A DNA stretch of 15,631 nucleotides from Alkanophaga liquidiphilum (GTDB lineage: Archaea; Halobacteriota; Syntropharchaeia; Alkanophagales; B39-G2): the NCBI GenBank assembly GCA_029259535.1, contig JAPHEF010000042.1:1-15631 (forward strand). The letters run 5' to 3'. Below are positions 12,929 through 15,631 of the stretch, piece by piece. A program made the position numbers and the translations under genes. The notes below the pieces were generated by a model. The model did not search any database and had not been told where the DNA came from. It was given only the letters and a program-made list of their open reading frames with translations. Positions within the stretch are counted from its first letter, which is position 1. Every line of letters begins with the position of its first letter.

Positions 12929-15007
12929 CTAAAGCCGCCACATCTCGTTAGAAATTATTCCGCTTATCTCCTCAGAGGAGAGCTGTGAGAGCGAGTAGTA
13001 GCTGCCGCCTGAGAGTTCGGCGATTTCGCGGCAATAGCCGAGCTTAAAGTTCTGCTGTCCATTCATCGCCGCCGTAGCTATTTCCGTTGCCACGGTCATC
13101 AAGCTCCCTTCAGCCGCCTCCGTGTCTATGACGACGACGTAAATATTCTCCTTATGGGCGAGCTCTGCGAGCATCGCCAGCTCCTCGTATATATCGCCAC
13201 CCCATAAAGGAACGTTCGCTCTGCCGTCGGAGACGAGGACAAGCATTTTTGCGTCTGCGTTGTGTTTCTGCCCTTCGGCGGCAAGCATGCGGAGTCCAAG
13301 TTCGAAACCTGCGGCGAGGGGCGTCCTCCCGCCAGTCGGGAGTTCCTCGAGCTGCTTCAACGCAAGATCCACGCTCGAACACAGCGGCAGTAGAACCTCT
13401 GCGGATGCGCCCCTGAAAGCTACGAGCCCTACCCGATCTCTGCTCTTATAGGAGTCAAGCAGCAGCGAAAGCACGGCACCCTTCGCCGCCTCCATTCTTC
13501 GCATTGCTGCCATCGAGCCGCTGGCGTCCACCACGAAGACGACGGCGGCGGACGCCTTTCTCTTGAAAACTTTCTCTCTTATATCTTCCATTTCTATCAA
13601 GATGGCGTTTTTCCCGCCCCGACGCTCTTTCTGCTTTGGTGCAGCGGCTCTTATCGTAGCGTCAAGAGCGACGTTCATGCTCGGAGGCATGCGTTTCGGG
13701 ATGCGATACCCGACGTATTTGCCCCTCGTCGAGAAAGTTTCAAGCTTCCTGCCACTTTTCACGCCGAGCGGCGGCTTCCTTCGCTTAAAAGAAATTTGGC
13801 TCGTGTCTACAGGCTCGCCCACGCCGAACAAATACTCCTCCGTAGGCTGTCCGCTACTTTGTTCCCGAGACTCATGCTCATGTTTATGGTGCTCACCTCC
13901 GCTTTCCTCCTCTTGTTGCTGTTGTTCTCGTTTTTCAGGCTCATCCGCCTTTTGATGTTTGTGGTCATGTTTTTCTTGTGCCTGTTTTAACGTCTCCTTA
14001 AGACGTTCTTCATCAAGTCTCGGCGGCTCAAAGGGCTTTTTACGCATGCGGTGCGGGAGTGCGAGTTGCATGGCCTCCTCCACGTCCTCAAGCGTAACCT
14101 CAGTCCGTCCTTCAAAAGCGGCGATGGTCTTCGCAGTCCGCACCGTCGTGATTTCCGCACGATGTGTCCGCACGCCAAGCTCGATGCACGCCTCTGCGAT
14201 TATGCGTAAAAGCTCGTCGCTTATCTTCACGTCGCTCAGCAATTCTTTCGCTTTCAGAATTTTCGAGCGTAATAGTCCCTGCTGTCGTTCGTATTTCCGG
14301 CGGAAGCCCTCGGAGTCCTGCTCGAACTCCTCGGCGATTTTCGCGATCTCAACACGCTTCTCCACGTCTTCTATGCTCTCGACCTCGACCTGAAGCCCGA
14401 ACCTGTCGAGGAGCTGCGGGCGGAGCTCGCCCTCTTCTGGGTTCATTGTGCCGACGAGGATGAACTTCGCAGGATGTGCAACGGAGATCCCTTCACGTTC
14501 CACGACGTTCACGCCGAGCGCCGCCGCATCCAAAAGAACGTCAGCAACGTGATCATCAAGCAGGTTAACCTCATCTATGTAAAGAATCCCACGGTTCGCC
14601 GCCGCCAGAATGCCCGGTTCCAGCGCTTTTATTCCCTCTTTGATCGCACGCTCCACGTCCAGCGTCCCGACCACCCTATCTTCGGTGGCGCCCAGCGGGA
14701 GGTCCACGACCGTCATTTTACGACGCATAATCCCGAGCGTCTCACCTCGCAAAAACCTCTCGTAGCAGGCGTCGCACATCTCCGTCGGGTCTCGCGGGTT
14801 GCAGTTGAACGGACAGCCCTTCACAACCTCGATCTCTGGCAGGAGTTCCGCCAGCGCTCTCACCGCAGTTGATTTCGCAGTGCCTTTCTCGCCCCTTATC
14901 AGGACGCCTCCGATTCTCGGATTTATGGCGTTAAATATCAACGCCTTTTTCATTTGATCCTGCCCGACGATCGCAGCGAACGGGAGCACCCCTTTCCTGA
15001 GCCTCAT
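12929..15007 (-). CDS. BchI-BchD-type AAA+/VWA protein (magnesium/cobalt chelatase ATPase-like)
   Basis: A 692-residue fusion of the two motor subunits of an ATP-dependent metal chelatase. The AAA+ part has Walker A GEKGTAKST (39-47), Walker B ILYIDEVNLLDD (141-152), and an arginine/sensor region. Between them is a cysteine quartet C65-x3-C69-x8-C78-x2-C81, probably a metal or Fe-S site. A charged linker rich in His, Gln and Glu (about 340-390) leads to a VWA domain with a complete MIDAS: DASGSM (494-499), T562 and D594. Such proteins work with a large CobN/BchH subunit to insert cobalt or magnesium into a tetrapyrrole. No such subunit is nearby, so the substrate is unknown; archaea of this kind make cobamides and F430, not chlorophyll. 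The start ATG at 15007 has GAGGTG at 5-base spacing and a TATTAA-type box about 44 bases upstream. Confidence 0.87.
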   Translation of the reverse strand: MRLRKGVLPFAAIVGQDQMKKALIFNAINPRIGGVLIRGEKGTAKSTAVRALAELLPEIEVVKGCPFNCNPRDPTEMCDACYERFLRGETLGIMRRKMTVVDLPLGATEDRVVGTLDVERAIKEGIKALEPGILAAANRGILYIDEVNLLDDHVADVLLDAAALGVNVVEREGISVAHPAKFILVGTMNPEEGELRPQLLDRFGLQVEVESIEDVEKRVEIAKIAEEFEQDSEGFRRKYERQQGLLRSKILKAKELLSDVKISDELLRIIAEACIELGVRTHRAEITTVRTAKTIAAFEGRTEVTLEDVEEAMQLALPHRMRKKPFEPPRLDEERLKETLKQAQEKHDHKHQKADEPEKREQQQQEEESGGEHHKHEHESREQSSGQPTEEYLFGVGEPVDTSQISFKRRKPPLGVKSGRKLETFSTRGKYVGYRIPKRMPPSMNVALDATIRAAAPKQKERRGGKNAILIEMEDIREKVFKRKASAAVVFVVDASGSMAAMRRMEAAKGAVLSLLLDSYKSRDRVGLVAFRGASAEVLLPLCSSVDLALKQLEELPTGGRTPLAAGFELGLRMLAAEGQKHNADAKMLVLVSDGRANVPLWGGDIYEELAMLAELAHKENIYVVVIDTEAAEGSLMTVATEIATAAMNGQQNFKLGYCREIAELSGGSYYSLSQLSSEEISGIISNEMWRL

Positions 15008-15046
15008 CCTCGCACCTCAAACCTCACCATAAAGTGGGATACCATC

Positions 15047-15055
15047 TTAATAAAG
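15047..15055 (-). promoter_or_regulatory. TATA box of the chelatase-like gene
   Basis: Reading CTTTATTAA on the minus strand, centred about 44 bases before the ATG at 15007. Initiation about 25 bases downstream would give a short leader of 15-18 bases that still contains the GAGGTG ribosome-binding site (complement of 15013-15018). Confidence 0.45.
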
Positions 15056-15125
15056 TCACCTACTTTTGTAAGAAATGCTACATGATACTAATGTCTTAAG
15101 AAATTTTATGCTCCGCTTGAAGCAT

Positions 15126-15143
15126 CCCAGGCAATGGCTTGGG
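15126..15143. promoter_or_regulatory. Hairpin / possible operator upstream of hsdM
   Basis: CCCAGGC (15126-15132) and GCTTGGG (15137-15143) form a 7-bp stem with one G-T pair and an AATG loop. It ends about 16 bases before a TATA-like ATATTTATG (15159-15167). The position suits a regulator site, as restriction-modification genes are often tightly controlled, but this is inference. No gene lies in the rest of the 206-bp gap. Confidence 0.25.
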
Positions 15144-15213
15144 CTTTGGGAAGAGGGCATATTTATGGGTGAAAAAGGAAAATGATGAAGGCTGCCTATT
15201 ATGCGGTGATTGG

Positions 15214-15631
15214 ATGACCCAACGCACGTTATTTCAGAAGCCGTTGGATTCGAGGGGGGAGCTTAACGCCCTCGTTGATAAGGCGGCGGACATCATCAGG
15301 ACTGCAACCGATTACAAGTTCATTCTCGTCCTGCTCCTCATGAAAAGGATGAGTGACGTCTGGAGGGGCGAGTTTGAGGAGAAAAAGAAGGAGTTCATTG
15401 AGAAATTTAAGTTAGACAGGGATGTTGCTGAAAGGGAAGCTGAAAAAGAGGTTTATCACACTTACAACTTGCGGAGAGGTCTGTTATGGGAGGAGGTGAC
15501 CAAGGACGTTAGGAGGCTTCCAGAAAACCTTTCAAATGCCTTAAGGGAGGTTGCCGAGCTTAACGAGGAGCTAAAAGGGGTCTTAGACAGGTTTAATTTC
15601 TTAGAGTTTACGGTTCAGGAGCACAGGGAGA
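15214..15631 (+). CDS. hsdM: Type I restriction-modification methyltransferase subunit HsdM, N-terminal part
   Basis: Runs off the right edge; 139 residues are visible. They match the helical HsdM N-terminal domain: LNALVDKAADIIRTATDY (17-34), FILVLLLMKRMSDVW (36-50), a charged coiled region, then a segment ending FNFLEFTV. HsdM pairs with HsdS for DNA specificity and, with HsdR, forms the restriction enzyme. The catalytic SAM and NPPF motifs would lie beyond the window. Start ATG at 15214 has GGTGAT (15205-15210) at 3-base spacing and a TATA-like box near 15159-15165. The frame is open further upstream, and a GTG at 15169 would add 15 residues with a CLLC motif. Codon use is richer in AAA, AGG, TTA and GAG than in the neighbours, which fits recent acquisition. 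An adenine methyltransferase without restriction partners is possible. Confidence 0.85.
   Translation, partial: MTQRTLFQKPLDSRGELNALVDKAADIIRTATDYKFILVLLLMKRMSDVWRGEFEEKKKEFIEKFKLDRDVAEREAEKEVYHTYNLRRGLLWEEVTKDVRRLPENLSNALREVAELNEELKGVLDRFNFLEFTVQEHRE

Overview
The window looks like part of a euryarchaeal chromosome from a strict anaerobe. Five things point that way: the large subunit of archaeal DNA polymerase D, a ferredoxin plus geranylgeranyl reductase pair for ether lipids, a class I lysyl-tRNA synthetase, a HycI-type [NiFe]-hydrogenase maturation protease, and an iron-sulfur protein whose N-terminus resembles the corrinoid Fe-S protein of CO dehydrogenase/acetyl-CoA synthase. Promoters are archaeal TATA boxes, often with very short leaders. 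I cannot name the genus; a methanogen-, ANME-1- or alkane-oxidiser-related lineage would fit, but that is inference.

Layout, left to right. Bases 1-170 hold what looks like the right end of an IS200/IS605-type element (hairpin ending in TCAC) and perhaps the tail of a TnpB-like protein. Then, on the minus strand, come polC (PolD large subunit, interrupted by a 455-residue intein exactly at its catalytic Asp motif) and, upstream of and overlapping it, an agmatinase-family gene. A 78-bp divergent promoter separates these from a plus-strand pair: a small ferredoxin overlapping a geranylgeranyl reductase. A YjbQ/UPF0047 protein follows. After a 226-bp non-coding gap come an RsmB/NSUN-type RNA m5C methyltransferase (minus), an Fe-S protein (plus), a Nudix hydrolase (minus) and a crotonase-family enzyme (plus). 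Next are hycI and lysS, overlapping or nearly so. A 234-bp structured gap separates lysS from a minus-strand BchI-BchD-type AAA+/VWA chelatase-like gene. The right edge cuts into a type I restriction-modification hsdM.

Functionally this is mostly housekeeping: replication, membrane lipid saturation, RNA modification, tRNA charging and metal-enzyme assembly, packed into short units with 4-nt overlaps or divergent promoters. The accessory signals are the polC intein with a non-standard C-terminus, the two IS605-like right ends, and the restriction-modification gene at the edge.

The most interesting non-genic stretch is 12691-12905. One end falls on the lysS stop codon with a TCAC-terminated hairpin like the one at the left edge of the window. 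The interior carries a run of perfect small hairpins downstream of a strong TATA box, and the other end has a perfect palindrome. I read this as a small, transposase-less IS200/IS605-derived element that may express an omega-RNA-like transcript.
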